DNA of 64,000 bases, from assembly GCA_024707225.1 (NCBI GenBank), contig JANQAE010000002.1:62001-126000 (forward strand), given 5' to 3'. The notes beneath the pieces are model-generated. The model was not told the DNA's origin. It searched no databases and worked only from the letters and a program-made list of their open reading frames with translations. Each line of letters starts with the position of its first letter. Position 1 is the first letter of the stretch. A program made the translations under genes and the position numbers. Of this stretch, positions 1 to 8,445 are shown piece after piece. The DNA comes from Dokdonella sp. (GTDB lineage: Bacteria > Pseudomonadota > Gammaproteobacteria > Xanthomonadales > Rhodanobacteraceae).

Positions 1-929
1 TTCGGGTAGATCTCGTGGGTGTCCAGGCCCTCGGGCTCGATGAAGATCTGGTGCGAGGCCTTGTCGGCGAAGCGCACGACCTTGTCCTCGATCGACGGGC
101 AGTAGCGCGGGCCGACGCCTTCGATCGCGCCGGTGTAGAGCGGCGAGCGGTCCAGGCCCTCGCGGATGATCCGGTGCGTCTCGTCGGAGGTGTGCGTGAT
201 CCAGCAGCTGACCTGGCGCGGATGATCCGCGCGCGAGCCGAGAAACGAGAACACCGGCGCCGGATCGTCGCCGGGCTGTTCCTCGAGCCCGCTGAAATCG
301 ATGCTGCGGCCGTCGATGCGCGGCGGCGTGCCGGTCTTGAGCCGGTCGCTGCCGAGCGGCAGTTCGCGCAGGCGGTCGGCCAGCCGCTGGGCCGGCGCGT
401 CGCCGGCGCGGCCGCCGGCGTATTGCGCCTGGCCGATGTGGATCTTGCCGGCGAGGAACGTGCCGGCGGTCAGCACCACGCAGCGCGCCTCGAAGACCAG
501 ACCGGCCTGCGTGACGACGCCCTCGACGCGGTCGCCGGCCAGCACGAGGTCGTCGACGGCCTGCTGGAACACGACCAGCCCGGCCTGCGACTCGATCAGA
601 CCGCGGATGGCAGCTTTGTACAAAACCCGATCGGCCTGGCAGCGCGTCGCGCGCACGGCCGGACCTTTCGACGCATTCAAGGTGCGCCACTGGATGCCGG
701 CGCGATCGGCCGCCCAGGCCATCGCGCCGCCGAGCGCGTCGATCTCGCGGACCAGATGGCCCTTGCCGATGCCGCCGATCGCCGGATTGCAGCTCATCTG
801 GCCGATCGTCTCGATGTTGTGGCTGAGCAGCAGCGTCTGCGCGCCACTGCGCGCCGCGGCGAGCGCGGCCTCGGTGCCGGCATGGCCGCCGCCGACCACG
901 ATCACGTCGAAGCGAGTGGGGTAACGCAT
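1..929 (-). CDS. mnmG: MnmG (GidA), tRNA uridine-5-carboxymethylaminomethyl synthesis protein, 5' part only
   Basis: FAD-dependent enzyme that works with MnmE to place the carboxymethylaminomethyl group on U34 of certain tRNAs. Reading leftward from the ATG at 927-929 gives [20 protein letters not shown], the Rossmann FAD-binding start (GxGxxG-type [10 protein letters not shown]), then [20 protein letters not shown] and [14 protein letters not shown], all MnmG signatures. The frame stays open for 309 codons and runs off the left edge at THEIYP, about half of the usual ~630 residues. Unlike in genomes where mnmE and mnmG are adjacent, mnmE lies 45 kb away here. No frame break is seen in the visible part. 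Confidence 0.97.
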   Translation of the reverse strand, partial: MRYPTRFDVIVVGGGHAGTEAALAAARSGAQTLLLSHNIETIGQMSCNPAIGGIGKGHLVREIDALGGAMAWAADRAGIQWRTLNASKGPAVRATRCQADRVLYKAAIRGLIESQAGLVVFQQAVDDLVLAGDRVEGVVTQAGLVFEARCVVLTAGTFLAGKIHIGQAQYAGGRAGDAPAQRLADRLRELPLGSDRLKTGTPPRIDGRSIDFSGLEEQPGDDPAPVFSFLGSRADHPRQVSCWITHTSDETHRIIREGLDRSPLYTGAIEGVGPRYCPSIEDKVVRFADKASHQIFIEPEGLDTHEIYP

Positions 930-971
930 GGAACGGTCCGATCGGTGGGCCAGGAATGACGGCGGGTGATT

Positions 972-977
972 GTAGCC
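972..977 (-). promoter_or_regulatory. possible -10 element of the mnmG promoter
   Basis: On the minus strand this reads TACAAT, about 43 nt upstream of the mnmG start codon. No good -35 hexamer is visible at 16-18 nt spacing, so this is a weak assignment from sequence alone. Confidence 0.3.
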
Positions 978-1023
978 GAGCCGCAGCAGCCGGCTGGCAC
1001 GAAACCTGCTGGTCATGAGCGCA

Positions 1024-1265
1024 CTCCCGCCGACGCACGGCGAATGCGAGCTCGTCGGGCCGGAATTCAGGGGCCGGCCACGCGTCGGCGGGAGGACGCT
1101 CTCTTGGATCGGCGCAAGCGCGCCGTCCCGGTGGCATCAGCAGAAAGGCTGACGCCCGGCGGTCTTAGGAACAGGGGGAATCCAGAGGACCATTGCCGGG
1201 CGTCAGTGGACTGAAAAAACGCTGACGTTCAAGAAGAAGCCGCAGGTGAACAGCCTGCGGCTTTT
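1024..1265 (+). ncRNA. candidate structured non-coding RNA or leader, family not recognised
   Basis: The 548-bp gap between mnmG and the next gene is not coding but is strongly structured. A perfect 13-bp stem pairs 1024-1036 with 1082-1094. A perfect 12-bp stem pairs 1149-1160 (CTGACGCCCGGC) with 1195-1206. A small GC hairpin lies near 1111-1124, and an intrinsic terminator closes the region at 1237-1265. The loop of the 12-bp stem (1161-1194) carries three GGA motifs, and several more GGAs occur between 1090 and 1210, which recalls CsrA/RsmA-binding RNAs. CGTCAG at 1201-1206 can also pair with CTGACG at about 1222-1227, so two exclusive folds are possible. It does not match 4.5S, 6S, tmRNA or RNase P signatures I know. 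It could be a free small RNA or the leader of the 63-residue gene at 1478. Transcription is not shown. Confidence 0.4.
1237..1265 (+). terminator. intrinsic terminator
   Basis: AAGCCGCAGG (1237-1246), a 7-nt loop, then CCTGCGGCTT (1254-1263) continuing into a short T run (1262-1265). It closes the structured region to its left and supports rightward transcription there. Confidence 0.7.
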
Positions 1266-1477
1266 GTCATTCTGTGACGAGCACCAGCCTAGCCGCAAGC
1301 GCATTCACAGTCTGTGACAATCGTCGCCACCCCGCTGTTCAGGTAGCGACATGTCGGTCACGGTCCGATTGCGACGAGGAGCGTCAGATGTTTCGCAACA
1401 CGACGCATCGCGCAGGATCCGGAACGAAGGTGGCACGCTCCTTGCTCAATCGCAGATACCTCATCAGGAATCTCGCC

Positions 1478-1669
1478 ATGAGCACCGCCGCCGCCCTCAA
1501 CATCAATCCGCTCTTCCTCCGCCACGACCTCATGATCGAGCTGGGTCGGCTGGACATGGTGATCGAGGATGCGCGCACGCGTCAGCAGACTCCGCAGAAC
1601 GAACTGGTCGTGCAGCTGGAAACGCGGCGCGCGCGCATCAACGAAGCGCTGAGCCGTCTGCCGGCCTGA
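1478..1669 (+). CDS. small hypothetical protein, 63 aa
   Basis: I do not recognise this protein. The ATG at 1478 is chosen because CAGGAA lies about 8 nt upstream and because the frame before it is low-complexity arginine-rich sequence. The product is small and probably helical, with a core reading FLRHDLMIELGRLDMVIEDA, and has no signal peptide or membrane segment. It ends in RINEALSRLPA. Composition (alternating Leu, Glu, Arg) suggests a helical hairpin or coiled coil. It follows the structured region and terminator at 1024-1265, which may regulate it. Convergent with the lipoprotein gene ending at 1722. Confidence 0.6.
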   Translation: MSTAAALNINPLFLRHDLMIELGRLDMVIEDARTRQQTPQNELVVQLETRRARINEALSRLPA

Positions 1670-1721
1670 TCCGGATTTCGCGTCGCCCAATGGACCGCCG
1701 GCGCATTCGCCGGCGCGCGCT

Positions 1722-2147
1722 TCAATCCCGCCGCGTGATGTCCGGCAGCCCCGACATCAGCCACCAGCGCTTCTGCTTGGCGTCGTAGCGCCAGACCTGC
1801 CGATCGACGATCGTGCGCATGGCCTGGGTGTGCACGTTGATCAGGCCGATCTCGACCGTCTGATGCACCTCCGTGTCGCCGACCGGCACGGCCGGATGTT
1901 CGCTGTACTGACTGACCTGCACCTGCCGGTAGCGCGCCAGGTCGGTCTCCGGGATCGGATGCTGCTCGAGGTAGGCCGGATCGAGAAAGATCTGCGCCTG
2001 CGCGATGTCGCCCCAACGCAGCGTGCTCGCATACGAGCGCAGCGTATCGCGCAATGCGCGCTCCTTGCCGCGGGTCGGATCGTTCGCGCAGCCGGCCAGC
2101 AGCAGCATCGGCGCCAGGACGGCCGTCAGCATCCAACGCATCTTCAT
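1722..2147 (-). CDS. putative lipoprotein, 141 aa
   Basis: The N-terminus MKMRWMLTAVLAPMLLLAGC is a signal peptide ending in an LAGC lipobox, so the mature protein should be a lipid-anchored envelope protein starting at Cys20. The ATG at 2147 is preceded by a clear GGAGGTGA ribosome site. The mature part has about 120 residues, predicted alpha/beta, with a Trp-rich C-terminal strand (RQVWRYDAKQKRWWLMSG). This resembles small NTF2-like or hypothetical lipoproteins found in Xanthomonadales, but I cannot assign a function. It is a single gene, with no operon partner close upstream. Confidence 0.75.
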   Translation of the reverse strand: MKMRWMLTAVLAPMLLLAGCANDPTRGKERALRDTLRSYASTLRWGDIAQAQIFLDPAYLEQHPIPETDLARYRQVQVSQYSEHPAVPVGDTEVHQTVEIGLINVHTQAMRTIVDRQVWRYDAKQKRWWLMSGLPDITRRD

Positions 2148-2385
2148 CGCTCACCTCCGTCGGTCGGGCCTGCCGTCGTTGCGGCGATGCCGATACGCGG
2201 CGATTGTCGCATCGAATCGCAACGTGGCGTCACGCCCTGGCAGCCGTCGAGCCGCAGTCCGTCGGTCTACTGCGGCTGTCGCCGCGCCAGCGATCGCATC
2301 GGCGATCGCTCCCGCGGCAGGCTACGCGTGCGTTGCCCGCGTCGTTCGATCGAACAACGGGCAGGCGCCCGTTAGCGGTGTCGGA

Positions 2386-2889
2386 TCAGGAGGCCGCTCC
2401 GCGCACGCGCGCCGGGTCGATCGCGACGAAGCGCGCGGCCAGCGACGCGGCGGCCGTGCCGTCCGGCAGCGGCACTTCGCAGACGATGCCGATCCGCGCC
2501 CGGCCGCGTGCCTGCAAGGTATCGAAGAACGCGTCGAACGATTCGCCTTCGACCGGACGCGCGACGGCACCGAAGTCGCCCCAGACCGGCGCCAGATAGC
2601 GGATCGAACTGTCGGCGACATAAACCTCGGCGTCCGATCCGCGCGCCTGGAGCTGCAGCCGTACCAGTCCCCAGCCGGCCAGCGTCATCAGGCTCGCCAG
2701 GCTGCCGCCGAACGCGCAGCCCTTGTCGTTGATGTTCGGCGGCAGCGGCGCGGCCAGCGTCAACGTCTGCCCGTCGTAGCCGGCCGCACGCAGATCCATC
2801 GCCCGCGCGAGCGGAATCTCCTCGCGCAGCTTGCGTTCGAGATCGTGCAGCGGCGAGGAAGCGGCGGAAGCGGGCAGCGGTCCGAGCAT
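2386..2889 (-). CDS. YiiD_C-type hotdog-fold thioesterase, 167 aa
   Basis: Putative acyl-CoA or acyl-ACP thioesterase. The internal ATG at 2889 is chosen because homology starts there. The protein has the hotdog sequence NINDKGCAFGGSLASLMTL (Asn-Asp and Phe-Gly-Gly of the active-site turn), followed by YVADSSIRYLAPVWGDFGA, the paired strands typical of the C-terminal domain of E. coli YiiD (thioesterase_put family). The length of 150-170 residues is normal for stand-alone members. It is divergent from hemD, and the two start codons are 142 bp apart, so promoters for both must lie in that gap. Substrate unknown. Confidence 0.82.
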   Translation of the reverse strand: MLGPLPASAASSPLHDLERKLREEIPLARAMDLRAAGYDGQTLTLAAPLPPNINDKGCAFGGSLASLMTLAGWGLVRLQLQARGSDAEVYVADSSIRYLAPVWGDFGAVARPVEGESFDAFFDTLQARGRARIGIVCEVPLPDGTAAASLAARFVAIDPARVRGAAS

Positions 2890-3031
2890 GCGGGCGGGCG
2901 ATCGTTTCGAGAGCGCGCGAGTGTGCGCAATGCTGCGCAGCCGCACAAGCCGGGCCGCCACGTCGCACGCGTATGATCGGGCCGCGTCACCAGGCGCAGC
3001 CGATTGCAGCAGCCGAGAACCGAACACGCCG

Positions 3032-3796
3032 ATGTCGTCCCGCCAGCCCATGCCGCATCTGATCGTCACGCGGCCGGCACTGACCGCCGAGGCGCTGCGG
3101 CGTGCCGTACGGCGCGGCGGCGCGCAGCCGCTGTCGCTGCCCGGGCTGGCGCTGGCCGCGGCGCCCGATCCGGCCGCGGCACGCGGCGCGCTCGAGGCCG
3201 CGCGCGACGCTTCGATCTGGATCGTCACCAGTCCGGCCGCGGTCCATTTCATGCGCCGCCTCGCGCCCGGCATCGCGCCGTCGGCCTCCACCCGCGTGCT
3301 CGCGGTCGGACGCGGAACTGCGCGGGCGCTGGGCCGGCTCGGCATCGCGGCCGTCGCACCCGAACGCGGAGAAGACAGCGAAGGGCTGCTGGCGCTGCCG
3401 GATCTGCGCGATCCGGCCGGGCGGCGCATCGCGCTGATCGGCGCACCGGGCGGACGCGGCGTGCTGGTGCCGAGCTTGACCGGGCGCGGTGCCGAAGTGC
3501 TGGCCGTACACGTCTATCGGCGCCTGCCGCCGCGCTGGCGGCCCGCGCAGCTCGAAGCGGTGCTGGCCGCGCGTGCGCCGGCCGCGACGCTGCTGTCGAG
3601 TGCGGAGGCGCTGGGTCATCTGACGGCGCGGCTGCCGCCGGAAGTCCGCCTGCATCTGCAGACCCTGCCGCTGATCGTCAGCAGCGAGCGCCTGGCGGCG
3701 CATGCGCACGAAGCCGGCTTCGGCGACGTCCGGGTCGCCGGGTCGCCGGCGCCGGGTGATCTCGTCGCGGCCGCGCTGAGGCGGTTCGAGGCCTGA
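3032..3796 (+). CDS. hemD: uroporphyrinogen-III synthase
   Basis: Cyclises hydroxymethylbilane to uroporphyrinogen III in tetrapyrrole synthesis. The 254-residue length is that of the family, and the two-domain pattern is visible: MPHLIVTRP at the N-terminus, WIVTSPAAVHFM near residue 70, LAVGRGTARAL near 95, and ATLLSSAEALGHL near 190 followed by LPLIVSSERLAAHA. ATG 3032 gives a six-residue leader before the conserved start; ATG 3050 is equally possible. It is followed by hemX and hemY in the usual hemDXY order, 86 bp upstream of hemX. hemC is not in the window. Confidence 0.9.
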   Translation: MSSRQPMPHLIVTRPALTAEALRRAVRRGGAQPLSLPGLALAAAPDPAAARGALEAARDASIWIVTSPAAVHFMRRLAPGIAPSASTRVLAVGRGTARALGRLGIAAVAPERGEDSEGLLALPDLRDPAGRRIALIGAPGGRGVLVPSLTGRGAEVLAVHVYRRLPPRWRPAQLEAVLAARAPAATLLSSAEALGHLTARLPPEVRLHLQTLPLIVSSERLAAHAHEAGFGDVRVAGSPAPGDLVAAALRRFEA

Positions 3797-3882
3797 GCGG
3801 CTCGTCCGGCACGGCGCAGTCGCCACGAACGTTAACCGATTCGTTAATGAATTGTTGGCGCGCCTGCACTACGATGCCGCGC

Positions 3883-4994
3883 ATGGATGAAGCGATCGAA
3901 TCGAAGCTGCCGGAGCCCGCCGCTCCGCCGGCCGGACCGGCCCGGCGCGCCCAGCGCGGCGGTTTCGGCTGGCTGATCGGTGTGCTGGCGCTGGGGGTGC
4001 GGCCTATGCGGTCTGGCAGGTCGGCCGGCTCGAGCAGGCGCTGTCCGATTCGCGCAGCACCGGTCTGGATCGCGTCGAGGCGCGGCTGCAGCCGCTCGCG
4101 CAGAGCGTGGACCAGCTGCGCCGCGACATCGAGGCGATCCGCGCACGCGTCGCCGACGGCGACGGCGTCAACCGCAGCCTGCGCGAGGAAGTGCTCGGTC
4201 TCGGCGAGCGCTCGCGCAATCTCGAGGACGCGGTCGCCAATCTCGCCGATCAACGCCTCAGCAGCCGCGATGCGATCGCGCTCAACGAGGCCGAATACCT
4301 GCTGCTGATCGCACGCCAGCGCCTGGAACTGTTCCACGACGCCCAGGGCGCGCTGGCCGCCTACCGGCTCGCCGACGGCGCGCTGGCCGCGGCGGAGAAT
4401 CCACTGTACGCCTCGACCCGGCAGACTATCGCCGCCGAGATCGAGGCACTCGCCGCAGCGCGCCCGGCCGATACGCAGACCGTGCTCGGCGCGCTCGAGC
4501 AGGTGCGCACGGCCGTCGCGACCTGGCCGGTCAAATCGATCGAGACCCGCGATGCGCCGGCCGCCGATTCACGTTTCGCGCGGATGTTCGGCGCATTCGT
4601 GCGCATCTCGCGCGACGGCATGCCGAGCCAGGACAGCCGCGACCCGAGCCTGCTGCGCTCGCTGATCGCGATCGACCTGCGCCGCGCCGAGGCCGCCGTG
4701 CTGGCCCGCGACGAGGCGGCGTACCGGCAGGCCCTGAACAGCGCGCAGGCCGGCATCCGGCTCGCGTTCGACGGCGGCGACGCCTCGGTCGGCAGCGGCC
4801 TGGACCAGCTCGACCAGCTGGCGACCGCGCCGCTCGCGCCGGCCCTGCCCGAACTGGGCACCGCGCTGCGCGAGCTGCGCAACCTGCGCGCGACGCGGGC
4901 GCTGTCGCAGCCGGCCGTGCCGGCCGCCGACCCGGCGACCGAGCGCGCGCCGGCTGCCACGGGCGAACCGGGCCTCGACGGGGCCGGCGCGTGA
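3883..4994 (+). CDS. hemX: HemX-like uroporphyrinogen-III C-methyltransferase-related membrane protein (frame broken)
   Basis: The N-terminus (MDEAIESKLPEPAAPP) and a membrane segment (GFGWLIGVLALG) are in one frame. The rest (AYAVWQVGRLEQALSD, a long coiled coil, then the EAEYLLLIARQRLELFHD core typical of HemX) is in another. The break is at the G-run 3993-3997: one extra G would give LGGAAYAVW and restore about 370 residues, the family length. So this is probably a sequencing or assembly deletion, not a pseudogene. HemX proteins have one inner-membrane helix and a periplasmic coiled coil. They were named for a methyltransferase activity that most do not have, and their role in heme supply is unclear. 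Stop overlaps hemY by 4 nt. Confidence 0.85.
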
Positions 4995-6256
4995 GGCTGT
5001 GGCTCGGCGTCGCCGTGCTGCTGGCGGTCGCCGCCGCGGCGGCGTTCGGCTGGCACTGGATGACGGCCGATCCGGGCTATCTGCTGCTGCGGCTGCGCGG
5101 CTGGTCGATCGAGACCACGGTGATGTTCGCGCTGGTCGCGCTCGTCGCCGGCTGGCTCGCGCTGTATCTGATCTGGCGCCTACTGCGCTGGCCGTTGCGC
5201 GCGCTCGGCCGGACCCGGGCACGGCGCGGCCAGGCGCGGCTCTCCGGCGGCCTGACCGCGCTGGCCGAAGGCCGCTATGCGCAGGCCGAGCGCGATCTGG
5301 GCAAGTTGGCCGGACAGCCCGCGCTGCGCGGACCGGCCCTGCTCGGTGTCGCCCAGGCCGCGCATGCGCGCGGCGACGACGACCGCGCCAACCGTGCGCT
5401 CGATCAGGTACCCGACGCCTGCGCGTCGGCCGCGCTGGTGCTGCGCGCGCGCCAGCTGCTCGACGCCGGCCAGACCGAGGCCGCCCTCGCCCTGCTCAGG
5501 TCCGCCCTGGCCGACGGGCGCCTCCCGCCGGTCGGCCAGCAGCTGCTGGTCGAGACCGCGCTGAGTGTCGACGATCCGACCACCGCGGTCGCCGCGCTCG
5601 AGGCGCTGGCGCGGTCACAGACCGTCGCGCCGGCCCTGCTCGAGGCGCTCGACGTGCGCGTGCGCGAGGCCAGCCTGCGCCACGCGCCCGATGCCGCGCG
5701 GCTCAATGCGATGTGGAGCGGCCTCAGCCGGTCGATGCGGCGGCGGCCCGAACTCGTCGAGGCGTTCGCGCGGCGTGCCGCCGCGCTCGGCCAGATCCTC
5801 GCGGCGATGGACGAGATCCAGTCGGCGCAGAAGCGCCAATGGAGCGAGCGGCTCGCCGCCGCCTACGGCGAGCTCGGCCGGCTCGAGCTGCCGAGCCGCA
5901 GCCGGACCGCCGAGTCGTGGCTGGCGATCGCGCCGAACAGTCCGGCGCTGCTGACCACGCTGGGCCGGCTGCACGGCGAGCTCGGCGCCTGGAGCAAGGC
6001 CGAGCACTACCTCGAACGCGCCCGCGCGGCCGCCGAAACCCCGGCCGTCTGGGAGGCGCTCGGCGACTGCCTGCTCGCGCGCGGTGCGGCGGCCGATGCC
6101 GCGCGCTGCTATCGCAATGCGCTGGCGCTCGCGCGCGGCGAGCCGAGCCGTCCGCTCGATCCCGACGCCACGATCCCGAGCGGCATCGACACCCATGCCC
6201 TGGCGGTCGAGGAACGCAATGCGCACGGCGTGCCGCAGCTGCCGCTGATCCGCTGA
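4991..6256 (+). CDS. hemY: HemY, TPR-type inner-membrane heme-biosynthesis protein
   Basis: The GTG start at 4991 overlaps the hemX stop (GTGA), indicating translational coupling. The 421-residue product begins with two hydrophobic segments (LWLGVAVLLAVAAAAAFG and TVMFALVALVAGWLALYLIW) separated by a short loop, the HemY_N arrangement. A long helical repeat region with TPR-like units follows, for example SPALLTTLGRLHGELGAWS and VWEALGDCLLARGAAADAAR. This is the gammaproteobacterial HemY, not the protoporphyrinogen oxidase of the same name. It probably acts as a membrane scaffold in late heme synthesis; the exact function is not established. Confidence 0.9.
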   Translation: MRLWLGVAVLLAVAAAAAFGWHWMTADPGYLLLRLRGWSIETTVMFALVALVAGWLALYLIWRLLRWPLRALGRTRARRGQARLSGGLTALAEGRYAQAERDLGKLAGQPALRGPALLGVAQAAHARGDDDRANRALDQVPDACASAALVLRARQLLDAGQTEAALALLRSALADGRLPPVGQQLLVETALSVDDPTTAVAALEALARSQTVAPALLEALDVRVREASLRHAPDAARLNAMWSGLSRSMRRRPELVEAFARRAAALGQILAAMDEIQSAQKRQWSERLAAAYGELGRLELPSRSRTAESWLAIAPNSPALLTTLGRLHGELGAWSKAEHYLERARAAAETPAVWEALGDCLLARGAAADAARCYRNALALARGEPSRPLDPDATIPSGIDTHALAVEERNAHGVPQLPLIR

Positions 6257-6280
6257 AAGCAGGACCGCCGGAGGCGGCGC

Positions 6281-6913
6281 TCAGCGCAGCAGACGCTCGA
6301 TGCCGACGACGCGTCCGTCGATCAGCCGCGCTTCGTAGACGACCCGCGTATCGTCCCCGTCATAGAGCCAGGCTTCGTCGCGCTGCTCGCGCCATTGCTC
6401 CTGGCGCGGACCGGGCCGGCGCACGATCGTGACCGGCCGGCTGCGGCGCGAGACCGGTTCGCCGCAGCGGGCCACCAGCTCGCCGCTGCTCAGGCCCTGC
6501 CAGGCAGCCGGCATCGGACAGTCCGCACCGAGGTCGCGCACGCCGTAACCGAGCGTCTCCTCGCGCTGCAGCACGCCGTCGCGGAAGATCAGCCGCCGCA
6601 TCAGATCGCGCGGGCCGAAATTGAAGTACCACGCCTCGAAGCGCACCTCGACCTGGCGCTCGAGCGGCGTACGTGCACCGAAGACGTCGACGCCGGCATA
6701 GGCGTCGATCCAGAACGGCGCGCCACAGCGTTCGCGCACCTGGAAGTCGCGATCGCCTTCACCGACCAGCCGGCTGCCGCAGCGCATCGCCGAGGCCGCC
6801 GTGCTGGCGAGCAGCGCGGCGACGAGCAGCGGCCAGCGCCACGACCGGCGCGCGCGGCGGTGCCGCTCGGCATGCGAGGCGCACGGCCTGGCGTGAAGCG
6901 ACGTGACGATCAT
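6281..6913 (-). CDS. DUF2845-type exported protein, 210 aa
   Basis: After a basic N-region a hydrophobic stretch (WPLLVAALLASTAASA) forms a signal peptide. The mature part starts MRCGSRLVGEGDRDFQVRER and continues with CGAPFWIDAY and LVARCGEPVSR: repeated RCG/CGxP turns typical of DUF2845 proteins, which carry paired short beta units and conserved cysteines. Expected location is periplasm. The long Arg-rich leader before the signal sequence makes the start uncertain. It is convergent with hemY, 24 bp away. Function unknown. Confidence 0.75.
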   Translation of the reverse strand: MIVTSLHARPCASHAERHRRARRSWRWPLLVAALLASTAASAMRCGSRLVGEGDRDFQVRERCGAPFWIDAYAGVDVFGARTPLERQVEVRFEAWYFNFGPRDLMRRLIFRDGVLQREETLGYGVRDLGADCPMPAAWQGLSSGELVARCGEPVSRRSRPVTIVRRPGPRQEQWREQRDEAWLYDGDDTRVVYEARLIDGRVVGIERLLR

Positions 6914-6971
6914 CGGCTCATCAGACGCGATCCGGGCGTGCAGCGTCGCAGACCGGGCCCGAACCGCGCCT

Positions 6972-6980
6972 TGCTATAGT
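6972..6980 (+). promoter_or_regulatory. extended -10 promoter for the YdiI-like thioesterase and srkA
   Basis: TGC followed by TATAGT (6975-6980) forms an extended -10 element 25 bp before the ATG at 7006. No strong -35 is needed for this class. It implies a short leader. Confidence 0.5.
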
Positions 6981-7005
6981 CCGCCCCCTCTACGAGGAAC
7001 GCCGC

Positions 7006-7437
7006 ATGTCGATCTGGAAGCAAGCCGTCGATCTGGACACTCTCAACGCCTGGAGCCGCCAGACCCTGGTCGGCACGCTCGGCATCGAGCTGACCGAGGC
7101 CGGCGAGGACTTCCTGCGCGGCACGATGCCGGTCGACGCACGTACGCGCCAGCCGTTCGGCCTGCTGCACGGCGGCGCGTCGGTGGCGTTGGCCGAGACG
7201 CTCGGCAGCGTGGCCGGCAATCATTGCGTTGCCGAGGGCCTCATGGTGGTCGGCCTGGAGATCAACGCCAACCATCTGCGCGCCAAGACCGACGGCGTCG
7301 TGACCGGCACCGCGCGACCGCTGCACGTCGGCCGCAGCACCCAGGTCTGGGAGATCCGCATCGAGGACGAGCGCGCGCGCCTGGTCTGCATCTCGCGGAT
7401 CACCCTGGCGGTGGTGCCGCGGCCCGCGGCCTCGTGA
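7006..7437 (+). CDS. hotdog-fold acyl-CoA thioesterase (YdiI/EntH-like)
   Basis: 143 residues, the standard length. The catalytic turn FGLLHGGASVALAETLGS (residues ~47-64) has the HGG and the Glu that acts as nucleophile or base in the YdiI and 4-hydroxybenzoyl-CoA thioesterase (Arthrobacter) type. VVGLEINANHLRAK gives the second signature. It hydrolyses acyl-CoA, and in some species serves menaquinone synthesis (DHNA-CoA); no men genes are here, so the substrate is open. The stop overlaps the GTG start of srkA, so the two are co-translated. Confidence 0.88.
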   Translation: MSIWKQAVDLDTLNAWSRQTLVGTLGIELTEAGEDFLRGTMPVDARTRQPFGLLHGGASVALAETLGSVAGNHCVAEGLMVVGLEINANHLRAKTDGVVTGTARPLHVGRSTQVWEIRIEDERARLVCISRITLAVVPRPAAS

Positions 7438-8396
7438 CCGAGCGCTCGGCCGCGCCGTACGCGGGGCTCGGGCCCGACCAGGTGCTCGATGCGGTGGCGG
7501 CGGCCGGCTTCGAGCCGGACGGCCGGCTGCTCGCGCTGCCAAGCTACGAGAACCGCGTCTATCAGGTCGGCATCGAGGATGGGCCCGGTCTCGTCGCCAA
7601 GTTCTACCGGCCGCAGCGCTGGAGCGATGCGGCGATCGCCGAGGAGCAGGCGTTCGCGTGTGAACTGGCCGGGGCCGAACTGCCGGTCGTCGCGCCGATC
7701 GCGGTCGACGGCCACCACTTGCTGCGGCACGGCGGGTTTCGCTATGCGCTGTATCCGCGCCGCGGCGGCCGCGCGCCCGAACTCGAATCGTCCGAGCATC
7801 TGGCCTGGATCGGTCGGCTGCTGGCACGGATCCACGCGGTCGGCTCGCGCGGCAGCTTCGCGCACCGCGGCCGCATCGATGCCGAGACCTATGTACGCGC
7901 GCCGGCGCGCACGGTGATCGCCTCCGGCCTGCTGCCGGACCTGCATCACGGCCGCTACCGCGCGCTGACGGCGGCCCTGGCCGAGCGCATCGACGAGGCG
8001 TTCGCATCGGTCGCGCCGCGCACGCTGCGTCTGCACGGCGACTGCCACGCCGGCAACGTGCTGTGGACCGATGCGGGCCCGCACTTCGTCGATCTGGACG
8101 ACGCACGGACCGGACCGGCGATCCAGGACCTGTGGATGCTGGCGCCGTCGGCCGAGGCGCTCGACGCGCTGCTCGAAGGCTACGCGGAGTTCCGCGACTT
8201 CGACTGGAGCGAGCGCCGCCTGATCGAGCCGCTGCGCACGATGCGCCAGATCCACTGGGCCGGCTGGGTCGCTGCGCGCTGGCACGACCCGGCGTTCCCG
8301 GCTGCATTCGCGCAGGTCGGCGAGGCGCGCTGGTGGGACCAGCACCTGGCCGATCTGGCCGAGGCGCTCGACCGGCTCGACGGGGCCGCGCACTGA
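7434..8396 (+). CDS. srkA: SrkA/YihE-type stress-response kinase
   Basis: GTG start at 7434 overlapping the preceding stop. The 320-residue protein matches E. coli SrkA (328). LPSYENRVYQVG is the nucleotide-binding strand, LVAKFYRP contains the Lys, LRLHGDCHAGNVLW is the catalytic HGDxHxxN loop, and HFVDLDDARTGPAIQDLW is the metal-binding Asp segment. The family belongs to the aminoglycoside/choline-kinase fold and phosphorylates Ser/Thr in envelope-stress responses; E. coli SrkA counteracts MazEF-mediated death. In E. coli it is next to dsbA, which is absent here. Confidence 0.9.
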   Translation: MTERSAAPYAGLGPDQVLDAVAAAGFEPDGRLLALPSYENRVYQVGIEDGPGLVAKFYRPQRWSDAAIAEEQAFACELAGAELPVVAPIAVDGHHLLRHGGFRYALYPRRGGRAPELESSEHLAWIGRLLARIHAVGSRGSFAHRGRIDAETYVRAPARTVIASGLLPDLHHGRYRALTAALAERIDEAFASVAPRTLRLHGDCHAGNVLWTDAGPHFVDLDDARTGPAIQDLWMLAPSAEALDALLEGYAEFRDFDWSERRLIEPLRTMRQIHWAGWVAARWHDPAFPAAFAQVGEARWWDQHLADLAEALDRLDGAAH

Positions 8397-8430
8397 CCGA
8401 TGCTGCGACGCATCAGCCGGCGATGCTTGG

Positions 8431-8439
8431 TGTCATAAT
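8431..8439 (+). promoter_or_regulatory. possible extended -10 promoter before the acyltransferase gene
   Basis: TGT followed by CATAAT (8434-8439), 6 bp before the ATG at 8446. If used it would give a very short or leaderless transcript, so confidence is limited. Confidence 0.3.
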
Positions 8440-8445
8440 CGGCCG

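Noticed and set aside
1024-1265. Structured region as 4.5S, 6S, tmRNA or RNase P RNA
   Set aside because: None of the conserved sequence elements I know for these RNAs is present; left as an unassigned candidate.
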